From: Rhabdothermincola salaria
GTDB lineage: Bacteria; Actinomycetota; Acidimicrobiia; Acidimicrobiales; Acidimicrobilacustridaceae
DNA length: 64,000 bases
Direction of reading: 5' to 3'
Assembly (NCBI RefSeq): GCF_021246445.1
Contig: NZ_JAJQXW010000002.1
Location: 682,001 to 746,000 of the forward strand
Position numbers and translations under genes: made by a program. This document shows positions 17,309 through 27,586 of this stretch, in pieces (position 1 is the stretch's first letter; each line of letters starts with the position of its first letter). The notes beneath the pieces were generated by a model. It did no database searches. It worked only from the letters and a program-made list of their open reading frames with translations, and had not been told where the DNA came from.

Positions 17309-17701
17309 GTGAACCGCCGCATGATGAAGTCCAAGATCCACCGGGCGCGCGTGACCGACGCCAACCTGCACTACGTCGGGTCGATCACCCTCGACACCCG
17401 CCTCATGGAGCTGGCCGACATCAAGGAGTGGGAACAGGTCCACGTCGTCGACATCGACAACGGCGCCCGCTTCGAGACCTACGCCATCCCCGGCGGTTCC
17501 GGCGACGTGTGCCTCAACGGTGCCGCCGCCCGCCTCGTGCAGCCGGGCGACCGCATCATCGTGATCACCTACGCCGACTACGCCGACGCCGAGCTCGACG
17601 CCTATGAGCCCCGTGTCGTGCACGTCGACTCGTCGAACCGTCCGGTCGACGAGGACGCGGCCGTGGAGCTCGCCGCCCTCGAGGTCGGTGTGCGGGCCTG
17701 A
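17309..17701 (+). CDS. panD: Aspartate 1-decarboxylase proenzyme
   Basis: Pyruvoyl-dependent enzyme that makes beta-alanine for PanC. The self-cleavage site Gly24-Ser25 is in [10 protein letters not shown], at exactly the family position, and yields the pyruvoyl group on Ser25. The conserved [31 protein letters not shown] and [10 protein letters not shown] follow. It has 130 residues. The GTG start at 17309 is supported by AGGAG about 8 nt upstream. Confidence 0.96.
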   Translation: MNRRMMKSKIHRARVTDANLHYVGSITLDTRLMELADIKEWEQVHVVDIDNGARFETYAIPGGSGDVCLNGAAARLVQPGDRIIVITYADYADAELDAYEPRVVHVDSSNRPVDEDAAVELAALEVGVRA

Positions 17702-17756
17702 CGGCCCGCTCCACACCCATGCACCGGTCGACACCCCGGCCGGGGGCGTGCTCCCG

Positions 17757-19406
17757 GTGAGCGACGACGGCGACGAGACGCTCCGCGAGGTCGATCTGCT
17801 CGTCGTCGGCTCTGGCGTGGCCGGCCTGTCGGCCGCCGTGCGGGCAGCCGACATCCACGGGCTCCGGGTGGGTGTGCTCACCAAGGGCGAGCTCGAGCAG
17901 TCGACCACCCGCTGGGCCCAGGGCGGCGTGGCCGCCGTGCTGGCCGAGGACCCCGACTCCACCGACCTGCACCTCGCCGACACCCTCTCCGCCGGCGCCG
18001 GCCTGTGCGAGGTCGAGGCGGTGCGGGTGCTCGTCGACGAAGGCCCCGGACGGGTGCAGGACCTCATCGCCCTGGGCGCCATGTTCGACCGCGACGCCCA
18101 CGGGGAGCTGCAGCTGGCCCGCGAGGGCGGGCACACCCTGCCCCGCATCGTGCACGCCGGTGGAGCCGCCACCGGCGCCGAGATCGAGCGGGCGCTGGTG
18201 GAGGCCGTGCAGCGCACGGCCGCCGCGGTGCACGAGCACGCCTTCGCCCTCGACCTGTTGATCGACGGCGGCCGCGCGGCCGGGGTGCGGGCGGTCACCG
18301 CCGACGGCCGCACGGTCGACGTGAGGGCCCGCCACGTGCTGTTGGCCACCGGGGGAGCCGGTCAGGTCTTCTCGGTGACCACCAACCCCCTCGAGGCCAC
18401 GGGCGACGGCGTCGCCATGGCCCTGCGCGCCGGCGTCGCAGTGGCCGACGTGGAGTTCGTGCAGTTCCACCCCACCGCCCTGCACCACCCGCGCATGCCC
18501 CGACCGCTGCTGAGCGAAGCCCTGCGGGGTCACGGGGCCCTGCTGCGCGACACGACCGGCGCGCGGTTCGTCGACGAGCTGCTGCCTCGCGACGAGGTGT
18601 CGCGGGCGATGACCCGGCGCATGCTCGACCTCGGCGTCGACCACTGCTGGCTCGACGCCACCGGCCTCGAGGACTTCGCCGCCCGGTTCCCCACGATCAT
18701 GACGTCGTTGGCCGAGGCCGGCCTCGACCCCACCGTCGACTGGCTCCCCATCGCCCCGGCGGCGCACTACCTGTGCGGGGGCATCGTCACCGATCTCGAC
18801 GGTGCGTCGAGCCTCCCCGGCCTGTGGTCGGCGGGCGAAGCGGCCTGCTCGGGGGTGCACGGCGCCAACCGGCTCGCGTCCAACTCGTTGTTGGAGGGGA
18901 TGGTGTTCGGCGCCCGGGTCGTCGAGGCGGTCGAACGGGGGGTCGACGGGCCCCGGGCGACGGGCGCCATGCGGGGTGTGCTCGAGACGACCGGTCCCGA
19001 CGCCATCGGGGCCAGCGTCCTGCGGGACTGGACCCCACCCGGTCGCCTCCCCCGGGTGGCGTCCGGCGACGCCCCGTCGCCCGCCGAGGTGGCCGCGGCC
19101 CGCGATCGCCTGCAGCGGGCGATGACCACGGGCGCCGGGGTGCTGCGCTCCGCCGATTCCCTGGCCGACACCGACCTGGTCGTGGCCGAGGTCACCGCCG
19201 TGGCGGCGAGGGGCGCCGACCCGTCGACCTGGGAGCTGGCCAACCTGGCCGTCAACGCCGCCGCCCTGCTCGACGCGGCCGAGGCCCGCCTCGAGAGCCG
19301 GGGTGCCCACACCCGCAGCGACCACCCCGCCGCCGACCCCGCCTTCCGGCGGCGGCTGGTGCTCGGCGGGGGATTACCCGCCGGGCCGTCCGGCGAGGCA
19401 GGCTGA
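17757..19406 (+). CDS. nadB: L-aspartate oxidase
   Basis: FAD enzyme that oxidises aspartate to iminoaspartate, the first step of de novo NAD synthesis. The dinucleotide motif VVGSGVAGLSAAVRA is near 16-30; TTRWAQGGVAAVL, GHTLPRIVHAGGAATG, EFVQFHPTALH with the active-site His, and GLWSAGEAACSGVHGANRLASNSLLEG match the succinate dehydrogenase/aspartate oxidase family. I use the GTG at 17757 (549 residues); the GTG at 17748 is an alternative. nadC follows after 4 nt. nadA, the quinolinate synthase that often precedes nadB, is absent from this window. Confidence 0.94.
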   Translation: MSDDGDETLREVDLLVVGSGVAGLSAAVRAADIHGLRVGVLTKGELEQSTTRWAQGGVAAVLAEDPDSTDLHLADTLSAGAGLCEVEAVRVLVDEGPGRVQDLIALGAMFDRDAHGELQLAREGGHTLPRIVHAGGAATGAEIERALVEAVQRTAAAVHEHAFALDLLIDGGRAAGVRAVTADGRTVDVRARHVLLATGGAGQVFSVTTNPLEATGDGVAMALRAGVAVADVEFVQFHPTALHHPRMPRPLLSEALRGHGALLRDTTGARFVDELLPRDEVSRAMTRRMLDLGVDHCWLDATGLEDFAARFPTIMTSLAEAGLDPTVDWLPIAPAAHYLCGGIVTDLDGASSLPGLWSAGEAACSGVHGANRLASNSLLEGMVFGARVVEAVERGVDGPRATGAMRGVLETTGPDAIGASVLRDWTPPGRLPRVASGDAPSPAEVAAARDRLQRAMTTGAGVLRSADSLADTDLVVAEVTAVAARGADPSTWELANLAVNAAALLDAAEARLESRGAHTRSDHPAADPAFRRRLVLGGGLPAGPSGEAG

Positions 19407-19410
19407 GCAG

Positions 19411-20274
19411 ATGACCAGGGCCGTGCAGCCACCCCGCGGGGCCGTCGTCGACGCCGTGGCTCGCGCCCTGGCCGAGGACCTCACCCCCCTGGGCGACCTC
19501 ACCTCGGCGTTGCTGCCCGAGGACCTCGTCGCCGAGGCGGCCTTCGTGGCCCGCCAACCCGGCGTCGTGGCCGGCCGGGCCTGCGCCGACGAGACCTTCG
19601 CCGCCGTCGACGACCAGGTGGCGCTCAGCTGGCAGGTCGACGACGGCGACGCGGTCGAGCCCGGCGCGGTGCTGGCCACGGTGACCGGCCCACTGGCGCC
19701 GATCCTCACCGCCGAGCGCACCGCCCTCAACTTCCTGGGCCACCTGTCCGGCATCGCCACCCGCACCCGGGCCTTCGTCGATGCCGCCGCGGCCGGAGGG
19801 GGCCACGCCCGCATCTGGGACACCCGCAAGACCACACCCGGCCTGCGCAGCCTCGAGAAGGCCGCCGTGCGCGCCGGAGGCGGGGCCAACCACCGCGGGA
19901 ACCTGTCGGACTGGATCCTGTTGAAGGACAACCACATCGCCCTGTTCGGCATCGTCGAGGCCGTCGGCCGGGCCCGGGCCATGTGGCCGGCGCGCACCGT
20001 GCACGTCGAGTGCGATCGCCTCGACCAGGTGCGCGAGGCCCTCGGCGCCGGGGCCGACGCGCTGCTCCTCGACAACATGACCCCCGACGAGGTGCGCGCC
20101 TGCGTGGCCGAAGCGGCCGGCGCCCCCCGGCGGCCCCTGCTCGAGGTCTCCGGCGGGGTCACCCTCGACACCGTCGCTTCCTACGCCGCGACCGGCGTCG
20201 ACTGCATCTCCGTGGGCGGGCTCACCAACGCCGCGCCGGTGCTCGACATCGGCCTCGACCTCGACCCCGCCTGA
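19411..20274 (+). CDS. nadC: Nicotinate-nucleotide pyrophosphorylase (carboxylating)
   Basis: Quinolinate phosphoribosyltransferase that forms NaMN from quinolinate and PRPP. Recognised segments in its 287 residues are EDLTPLGDLTS, RTALNFLGHLSGIATRT, DTRKTTPGLRSLEKAAVRAGG, NLSDWILLKDNH, VHVECDRLDQVREAL and LLDNMTPDEVR, with a closing SVGGLTNAAP phosphate-binding loop. The ATG at 19411 follows the nadB stop by 4 nt; the open frame further upstream lies inside nadB. Confidence 0.96.
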   Translation: MTRAVQPPRGAVVDAVARALAEDLTPLGDLTSALLPEDLVAEAAFVARQPGVVAGRACADETFAAVDDQVALSWQVDDGDAVEPGAVLATVTGPLAPILTAERTALNFLGHLSGIATRTRAFVDAAAAGGGHARIWDTRKTTPGLRSLEKAAVRAGGGANHRGNLSDWILLKDNHIALFGIVEAVGRARAMWPARTVHVECDRLDQVREALGAGADALLLDNMTPDEVRACVAEAAGAPRRPLLEVSGGVTLDTVASYAATGVDCISVGGLTNAAPVLDIGLDLDPA

Positions 20275-20295
20275 CCCGTCGCCGAAAGGACGCCC

Positions 20296-21093
20296 GTGCT
20301 GCTCGTCGTGGATGCCGGCAACACCCAGACCGTGGTCGGTCTCTACGAGCACGACGGCGAGCCCGTCGCCGACGACCGCCAGCCCGACGACGGCCTCCTC
20401 GACCACTGGCGCATCTCCACGGCATCCACCCGCACCTCCGACGAGATGGCCGTGCTGCTCCAGGGCTTCCTCGCCCTGCGGCGGGCCTCGTTCGCCGACA
20501 TCGAGGGCATCGCCGTCTCGTCCGGCGTGCCCCGGGTCACCGCCGCCATCCGCGACCTCGCCGCCCGCCACCTCGACTTCGACCCCGTCGTCATCGAGCC
20601 GGGTGTTCGCACCGGCATCGCCATCGTCTACGAGAACCCCAAGGAGGTGGGCGCCGATCGCATCGCCAACGCGGTGGCCGCCTACGCCATGTACGGGGGC
20701 CCGACCATCGTGGCCGACTTCGGCACCGCCACCACCTGCGACGCGGTGTCGGCCAACGGCGAGTACCTCGGTGGCGCCATCGCCCCGGGCATCGAGATCT
20801 CCATGGACGCCCTCGTCGGCCGGGCGGCCGCCCTGCGGGCGGTGGAGCTCAAGGCGCCCCGCACCGTGCTCGGCAAGTCCACCGTCGAGTCCATCCAGTC
20901 GGGCGCCGTGTTCGGGTTCGCGGCCCAGGTCGACGGGCTCTGCGCCCGCATCGAGGACGAGCTCGGGCCGTGCACGGTCGTCGCCACCGGGGGCCTGGCC
21001 GAGCTCATCACCCCCCACTCCGAGCGCATCCAGCACACTGAGCCCTGGCTCACCCTGCACGGTCTGCGCCTGGTGTACGAGAAGAACCTGTAG
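20296..21093 (+). CDS. coaX: Type III pantothenate kinase
   Basis: Phosphorylates pantothenate in CoA synthesis; the type III enzyme belongs to the ASKHA fold and is not feedback-inhibited by CoA. The phosphate loop is LLVVDAGNTQTVVGLY at the N-terminus; GADRIANAVAAYAMYGGP and VADFGTATTCDAVSANGEYLGGAIAPG carry the conserved Asp and substrate residues, and VVATGGLAELI lies near the end. It has 265 residues. AAAGGA precedes the GTG start. With panC and panD it completes a pantothenate-to-CoA supply set. Confidence 0.96.
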   Translation: MLLVVDAGNTQTVVGLYEHDGEPVADDRQPDDGLLDHWRISTASTRTSDEMAVLLQGFLALRRASFADIEGIAVSSGVPRVTAAIRDLAARHLDFDPVVIEPGVRTGIAIVYENPKEVGADRIANAVAAYAMYGGPTIVADFGTATTCDAVSANGEYLGGAIAPGIEISMDALVGRAAALRAVELKAPRTVLGKSTVESIQSGAVFGFAAQVDGLCARIEDELGPCTVVATGGLAELITPHSERIQHTEPWLTLHGLRLVYEKNL

Positions 21094-21101
21094 AGGTCGC
21101 C

Positions 21102-22091
21102 ATGAGGGTCGCCATCACCGGCATGGGAGGAGAGCTGGGCACCCGCGTGGCCACCCTGCTCGAGACCCACGACGAGATCACCGAGATCGTCGGGGTCGAC
21201 GTCGAGCCCCCGCGCCGCCACCTCGAGCGCAGCCACTTCCACCGGGTCGACCCGCGCAACCGGTCCCGCATGGTCGAGGTGCTGGCCGCGTTCGAACCCG
21301 AGGTCCTCCTGCACATGGGGGTCTACGAGCCCAACGCCCGCTCCAGCCCCCGTTCGGCCACGGCCCGCACCGCGGCCGGCACCGTGGCCGCGGTCGACGC
21401 CGCCCGCGAGGGCGGGTCCCTGCGCCACATCGTGATGCGCTCCGGCATCGAGGTGTACGGCCGCGGCCGCCACGCCCCCGAGCGCCCCGACGAGTCCGCC
21501 CCGCCGGCGCCCACGTCGCCGTTCGGCCAGTCGCTCCTGCACGCCGAGCGGGTCGTCGCCACCGGCGCCCTGCGGGCCGACGTCCCCGCCGCCCTGGTGC
21601 GCTTCGCGCCGGTGCTCGGACCGCACTTCCCGAGCCCGCTGGGTCGTCTCCTGCGCCTCCCGGCGGTCCCCGTCCCTGCCTTCGGTGGTGGTGCCTTCTG
21701 CGTGGTCCACCGCGAAGACGCCGCCCTGGCCCTGGTGGCGGCCGTCCTCCGCGGCGACGTCGACGGGCCCGTCAACGTGGTCGCCGCCGGGGAGGTCAGC
21801 GCCTGGGACGCCGTGCGCATGGGGGGACGCGTCCCGGTCCCCGTGTGCGGGTTGGGGTGGCAGGCGGCCAAGCTCACCACCGAGCTCTCCAGCGCCCCCC
21901 TGCCCGATCATGTCATCGAGCTCCTGGTCAAGGGGCGCCTGGCGGACGGTGGTGGGGTCGAGGGCCGCCTCGGTGTCGTGCCCGAGCACGCCACCCGCGA
22001 CGTGGTGCGCCACGTGCACGAATGGGGGGAGACGGCCTGGACCAGGTCGGGCCCCTCGACCCCTTCGAGTGGCGCGGCCCCGGCCGCCTGA
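21102..22091 (+). CDS. NAD-dependent epimerase/dehydratase-like protein, atypical
   Basis: A 329-residue extended SDR-like protein. The glycine-rich motif ITGMGGELGTRVA is at 5-17 and VGVDVEPP ends the second strand, so NAD(P) binding is likely. HIVMRSGIEVYG corresponds to the serine strand, but the catalytic YxxxK is replaced by FGQSL in SPFGQSLLHAERV, so normal SDR chemistry is doubtful. The C-terminal region has VNVVAAGEVSAWD as in sugar epimerases. It begins 9 nt after coaX with GAGG as ribosome binding site. The gene may encode a non-catalytic NAD sensor or an enzyme acting by another route; function unknown. Confidence 0.7.
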   Translation: MRVAITGMGGELGTRVATLLETHDEITEIVGVDVEPPRRHLERSHFHRVDPRNRSRMVEVLAAFEPEVLLHMGVYEPNARSSPRSATARTAAGTVAAVDAAREGGSLRHIVMRSGIEVYGRGRHAPERPDESAPPAPTSPFGQSLLHAERVVATGALRADVPAALVRFAPVLGPHFPSPLGRLLRLPAVPVPAFGGGAFCVVHREDAALALVAAVLRGDVDGPVNVVAAGEVSAWDAVRMGGRVPVPVCGLGWQAAKLTTELSSAPLPDHVIELLVKGRLADGGGVEGRLGVVPEHATRDVVRHVHEWGETAWTRSGPSTPSSGAAPAA

Positions 22092-22101
22092 GCCCGGTCC
22101 C

Positions 22102-22107
22102 TACACT
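22102..22107 (+). promoter_or_regulatory. Candidate -10 element (TACACT) of the alpha/beta hydrolase
   Basis: TACACT fits TANNNT and ends 7 nt before the GTG at 22114 with no ribosome binding site between, a leaderless arrangement. Confidence 0.4.
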
Positions 22108-22113
22108 CGGCTC

Positions 22114-22926
22114 GTGCCCACCGTCTCGGCCCACGACGGGACCCGCATCCACTACGACACCTTCGGTCCCGACGACGGCCCGCCGGTGCTGTTGGTGCAG
22201 GGTCTCGGGGCCGACAGCCGGGGCTGGATGCGGCAGCGCCGCATGCTCTCGGACCGGTACCGCGGCATCGTCTTCGACAACCGGGGGGTGGGCCGCAGCG
22301 ACGTCCCCCCCGGGCCCTACGACCTCGAGGTCATGGCCGACGACGCGGTGGCCGTGCTCGACGACCTGGGCATCGAGTCGGCCCACGTCATGGGGGCCTC
22401 GATGGGCGGGGTCATCGCCCAGATCCTGGGGGTGCGCCACCGACGACGGGTGCGCTCGCTGGTCCTGGCCTGCACCGGGTGCCAGCACCTGCCGTGGCGT
22501 CGCGAGCTGCTGGCCGAGTGGGGCGAGGTGGCCCGCACCAAGGGCATGCGGGCGCTGGTGGACACCGCGGCGCGTTGGCTGATGGGCCCGCGGTCCCGCT
22601 TCCGCCTGTGGCCCGTGGTCGGGGTGCTCGGACCGTTGGCCCTGCAGGTGTCGCCCGAGGCCTTCACCGCCCAGATCGACGCCATCTTGGCCCTCGACGA
22701 CAAGCTCCGCTTCGAGCTCACCTCGATCGAGGCCCCCACCCTGGTGCTGGTGGGCAGCCAGGACATCTTGACCCCCATCGGCGACTCCGAGCTGCTCGAC
22801 GACCTGATCCCCGATTCGGAGCTGGTGATCATCACCGGGGCCGCCCACGGGTTCATGTTCGAGACCGCCGGGCGGTTCAACGAGAGCGTGCGCACCTTCC
22901 TCGACCGGGTCTCCGCCGACGACTGA
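22114..22926 (+). CDS. Alpha/beta hydrolase
   Basis: A 270-residue serine hydrolase. The oxyanion strand is VLLVQGLGADSRGW and the following FDNRGVGRSD is typical of esterases and haloperoxidase-like enzymes. The nucleophile elbow is GASMGG (Ser at about residue 96), the acid is Asp in VGSQDILTP, and the base is His in TGAAHGFMFE. There is no signal peptide. The substrate cannot be inferred. The start at 22114 is chosen from the -10 element just upstream and because the N-terminal strand PTVSAHDGTRIHY then begins properly. Confidence 0.85.
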   Translation: MPTVSAHDGTRIHYDTFGPDDGPPVLLVQGLGADSRGWMRQRRMLSDRYRGIVFDNRGVGRSDVPPGPYDLEVMADDAVAVLDDLGIESAHVMGASMGGVIAQILGVRHRRRVRSLVLACTGCQHLPWRRELLAEWGEVARTKGMRALVDTAARWLMGPRSRFRLWPVVGVLGPLALQVSPEAFTAQIDAILALDDKLRFELTSIEAPTLVLVGSQDILTPIGDSELLDDLIPDSELVIITGAAHGFMFETAGRFNESVRTFLDRVSADD

Positions 22927-22952
22927 GGTCCATCCCGAGCGTGGGCCACGGC

Positions 22953-22973
22953 GCCCCGATGGTCGTCGGGGGC
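22953..22973. terminator. Bidirectional hairpin between convergent genes
   Basis: Arms GCCCCGA (22953-22959) and TCGGGGGC (22966-22973) pair around a 6-nt loop with one bulged G. The hairpin lies exactly between the convergent hydrolase and polyprenyl synthase genes. There is no T-run, as is common in high-GC actinobacteria. Confidence 0.5.
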
Positions 22974-22991
22974 GGTCGACGACGGGGAGGC

Positions 22992-24017
22992 TCAGGCGGC
23001 GGCGCGGACGCTGGCGAGGAGGTGGTCGGCCGCGGCCTGCAACGCACCCGCCGCCTCGGTGCCGGCGTAGGGGGCCAGGGCCACCTGGCCGTCCTCGACG
23101 TAGCGCCGGGCGGTGTCGAGCGACGCCTGCACCGCCGGCCCGCCGCGCAACAGCTCGCGGGCCTCGGCCAGGGTGGCGGGATCGTCGACCGGTTCGAACG
23201 AGCCGTCGATGGGACGGAGCCGGCCCAGCAGTGCCTCGAGGTGCTGGGCGGCGTCGCCGCCCGCCTCCAGCGTGCGGATGACCGGCAGCGTGTAGGTGCC
23301 CTCCACGAGGTCGTGGCCGGCGGGCTTGCCCAGCTCCTCATCGGTGGCGGTGACGTCGAGGAGGTCGTCCACGATCTGGAAGGCCATGCCGAAGCTGCGG
23401 CCGAAGGTCGTGAGGGCTTCGATCTGGTCGCGGGGGAGGCCGGCGACGATGCCGCCGACACGACACGACGTGGCCAGCAGCGAGGCGGTCTTGCCGTCGA
23501 TGGAGGAGAGGTAGGCCTCCTCGGTGCGACCCAGGTCGAAGGCGTGCTGCAGCTCGAGCACCTGGCCCTCGCAGAGCCGGGCGATGGTGGCGGCCAGCAG
23601 ACCGGCCACCTCGGTGCCGAGCGAGGCGCCGATCTCGGACGCCTTGGCCAGGAGGTAGTCGCCGGCGAGGATGGCCTTGAGGTTGCCCCAGCGAGCGTTG
23701 ACGCTCGGGACGGTGCGCCGGGTGGTGGCGTCGTCCATGACGTCGTCGTGGTAGAGCGACCCGAGGTGGACCAGCTCCACCGACACCGCGCCGAGGAGGA
23801 CCTCGTGGGAGGCGGCGACGATCTCGGGCGTGGCGGTCGCGGCCGACGTGACCGCGAAGGCGGGGCGCACCCGCTTGCCCCCGGCGAGGATCAGGTGGCT
23901 GGCGACCTCGGTGAGGAAGGGGTCGTCGGCCACCACCGAGGCGCGCAGGGCGTCCTCGACCCGGCTGAGGTCGGCCTGCAGCACCGGGAGAGCGAGGAGG
24001 GGGGAGGCGGCGGCCAC
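22992..24017 (-). CDS. Polyprenyl (probably long-chain) diphosphate synthase
   Basis: A trans-prenyltransferase that elongates allylic diphosphates with isopentenyl diphosphate, probably for the menaquinone side chain. The first Asp-rich motif is in LGSLYHDDVMDDATTRR and the second in FQIVDDLLDVTATDEELGKPAGHD. GGKRVRPAFAV is the substrate-binding FARM-adjacent region. I place the start at the GTG at 24017 (341 residues, family length); the frame stays open further upstream but that stretch is the clpC promoter and leader. Chain length cannot be read safely from the residues before the first motif. Confidence 0.88.
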   Translation of the reverse strand: MAAASPLLALPVLQADLSRVEDALRASVVADDPFLTEVASHLILAGGKRVRPAFAVTSAATATPEIVAASHEVLLGAVSVELVHLGSLYHDDVMDDATTRRTVPSVNARWGNLKAILAGDYLLAKASEIGASLGTEVAGLLAATIARLCEGQVLELQHAFDLGRTEEAYLSSIDGKTASLLATSCRVGGIVAGLPRDQIEALTTFGRSFGMAFQIVDDLLDVTATDEELGKPAGHDLVEGTYTLPVIRTLEAGGDAAQHLEALLGRLRPIDGSFEPVDDPATLAEARELLRGGPAVQASLDTARRYVEDGQVALAPYAGTEAAGALQAAADHLLASVRAAA

Positions 24018-24079
24018 GAGTGAACGATAGGCGGGCCGGGCCCGAACCACTGAACCCGAGAGAGGTGATGGGGAGGGTG

Positions 24080-24118
24080 GTGGGTAGACTCGACCCACGA
24101 TTCCCCCGTTCCGGGGGA
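24080..24118 (+). promoter_or_regulatory. clpC promoter region with two stacked inverted repeats
   Basis: TAGACT at 24085-24090 is a candidate -10. It is overlapped by the inverted repeat GTGGGT (24080-24085) and ACCCAC (24093-24098). Directly downstream, TCCCCCG (24102-24108) and CGGGGGA (24112-24118) form a perfect 7-bp hairpin with a 3-nt loop in the leader. No CIRCE or CtsR box was recognised. AGGGGAGG near 24133 is the ribosome binding site. Confidence 0.4.
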
Positions 24119-24147
24119 GCCATTCCCGCCCAGGGGAGGCAGTTTCT

Positions 24148-26673
<2,526 letters not shown>

Positions 26674-26698
26674 CCCAGCGGCGGTAGCGTCCGGCGTC

Positions 26699-27502
26699 GT
26701 GTCGACGCCGGACCCTCTCGCCTCCCATCGCAGCACCCGACGACCGTCGCCGATCACCTCGGCGGCGGTCGTCGTCGTTCTCGCCCTCCTCCTGCTCGCC
26801 GGCTGCCAGCTGCAGGTGGACACCACCATCACGATCGAGGCCGACGGCTCGGGCACCGTCACCCAGGCGGTGGGGCTCGACGACGCCGCGCTCGCCCGCA
26901 TCGGCGACCTCGAGCAGCAGCTCGCCGTCGACGACCTCGTCGCTGCCGGCTGGACCGTCGACGAACCGGTGCGCGAGGGAGAGCTCACCTGGGTGCGGGC
27001 GCACCGCGAGGTCGACGACACCACCGAGTTGGCCGTCGTCGTCAGCGAGCTCAACGGACCGGACGGGCCCTTCCGCGACATCGCCACCGGGCAGTCCGAC
27101 ACCTTCCTCGACCGTACGACCGAGTTCATCGCCACCTACGACCTCACCGGGGGGCCGGGGTTGTTCGCCGACCCGGACCTGGCCGCGGTCGGGGGGAACC
27201 CGTGGGGCACCCTCCTGGCCCGGATCGAGGCGGAGGAGGGCCGCCCCGTCACCGAGATGGTCGACTTCTCGGTGACCGTCGAGCTCCCCGGTGGCTACGC
27301 CGAGACGTGGACCCCGAGCTTCGCCGACCCCGCGCCCACCGAGATCTCGGCCCGTCAGAGCGAGAGCAAGGTGGGGGAGCGCCTGGTGCAGGCCCTGGTC
27401 GTGCTGTTGGTGCTGGTGACGGCCGTGGCCCTGCGGGTGGCCTGGGTGGCCCGGCGCCGTCGGACCCGCCGGATGATGGCGGGCCGCCACTACCGCCGCT
27501 GA
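26699..27502 (+). CDS. LppM-type lipoprotein with C-terminal membrane anchor
   Basis: A 267-residue exported protein. Residues near 20-36 form a signal peptide ending in the lipobox LLAGCQLQ, so Cys is the expected lipid anchor. The following VDTTITIEADGSGTVTQAVGLDD is typical of the LppM domain known from mycobacteria, where LppM affects phagosome traffic and has a separate secreted form. Near the C-terminus a second hydrophobic helix (LVVLLVLVTAVALRVAWVA) is followed by Arg-rich residues. A TAGCGT -10-like hexamer at 26685-26690 lies just upstream of the GTG. The molecular role is unknown. Confidence 0.75.
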   Translation: MSTPDPLASHRSTRRPSPITSAAVVVVLALLLLAGCQLQVDTTITIEADGSGTVTQAVGLDDAALARIGDLEQQLAVDDLVAAGWTVDEPVREGELTWVRAHREVDDTTELAVVVSELNGPDGPFRDIATGQSDTFLDRTTEFIATYDLTGGPGLFADPDLAAVGGNPWGTLLARIEAEEGRPVTEMVDFSVTVELPGGYAETWTPSFADPAPTEISARQSESKVGERLVQALVVLLVLVTAVALRVAWVARRRRTRRMMAGRHYRR

Positions 27503-27574
27503 GCACGTCGCTCCGGGTGCCCGGATGATCGGGGGTGGGCCACGGCCGGCACCGGTGCTGTCGCACGCGGTGCG

Positions 27575-27580
27575 TAGGGT
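27575..27580 (+). promoter_or_regulatory. Candidate -10 element (TAGGGT) of radA
   Basis: TAGGGT ends 7 nt before the ATG of radA; no ribosome binding site lies between them, so a leaderless transcript is likely. Confidence 0.4.
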
Positions 27581-27586
27581 CGGTGC

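Noticed and set aside
24018-24147. CIRCE or CtsR operator upstream of clpC
   Set aside because: No TTAGCACTC/GAGTGCTAA repeat and no GGTCAAA-type repeat is present.
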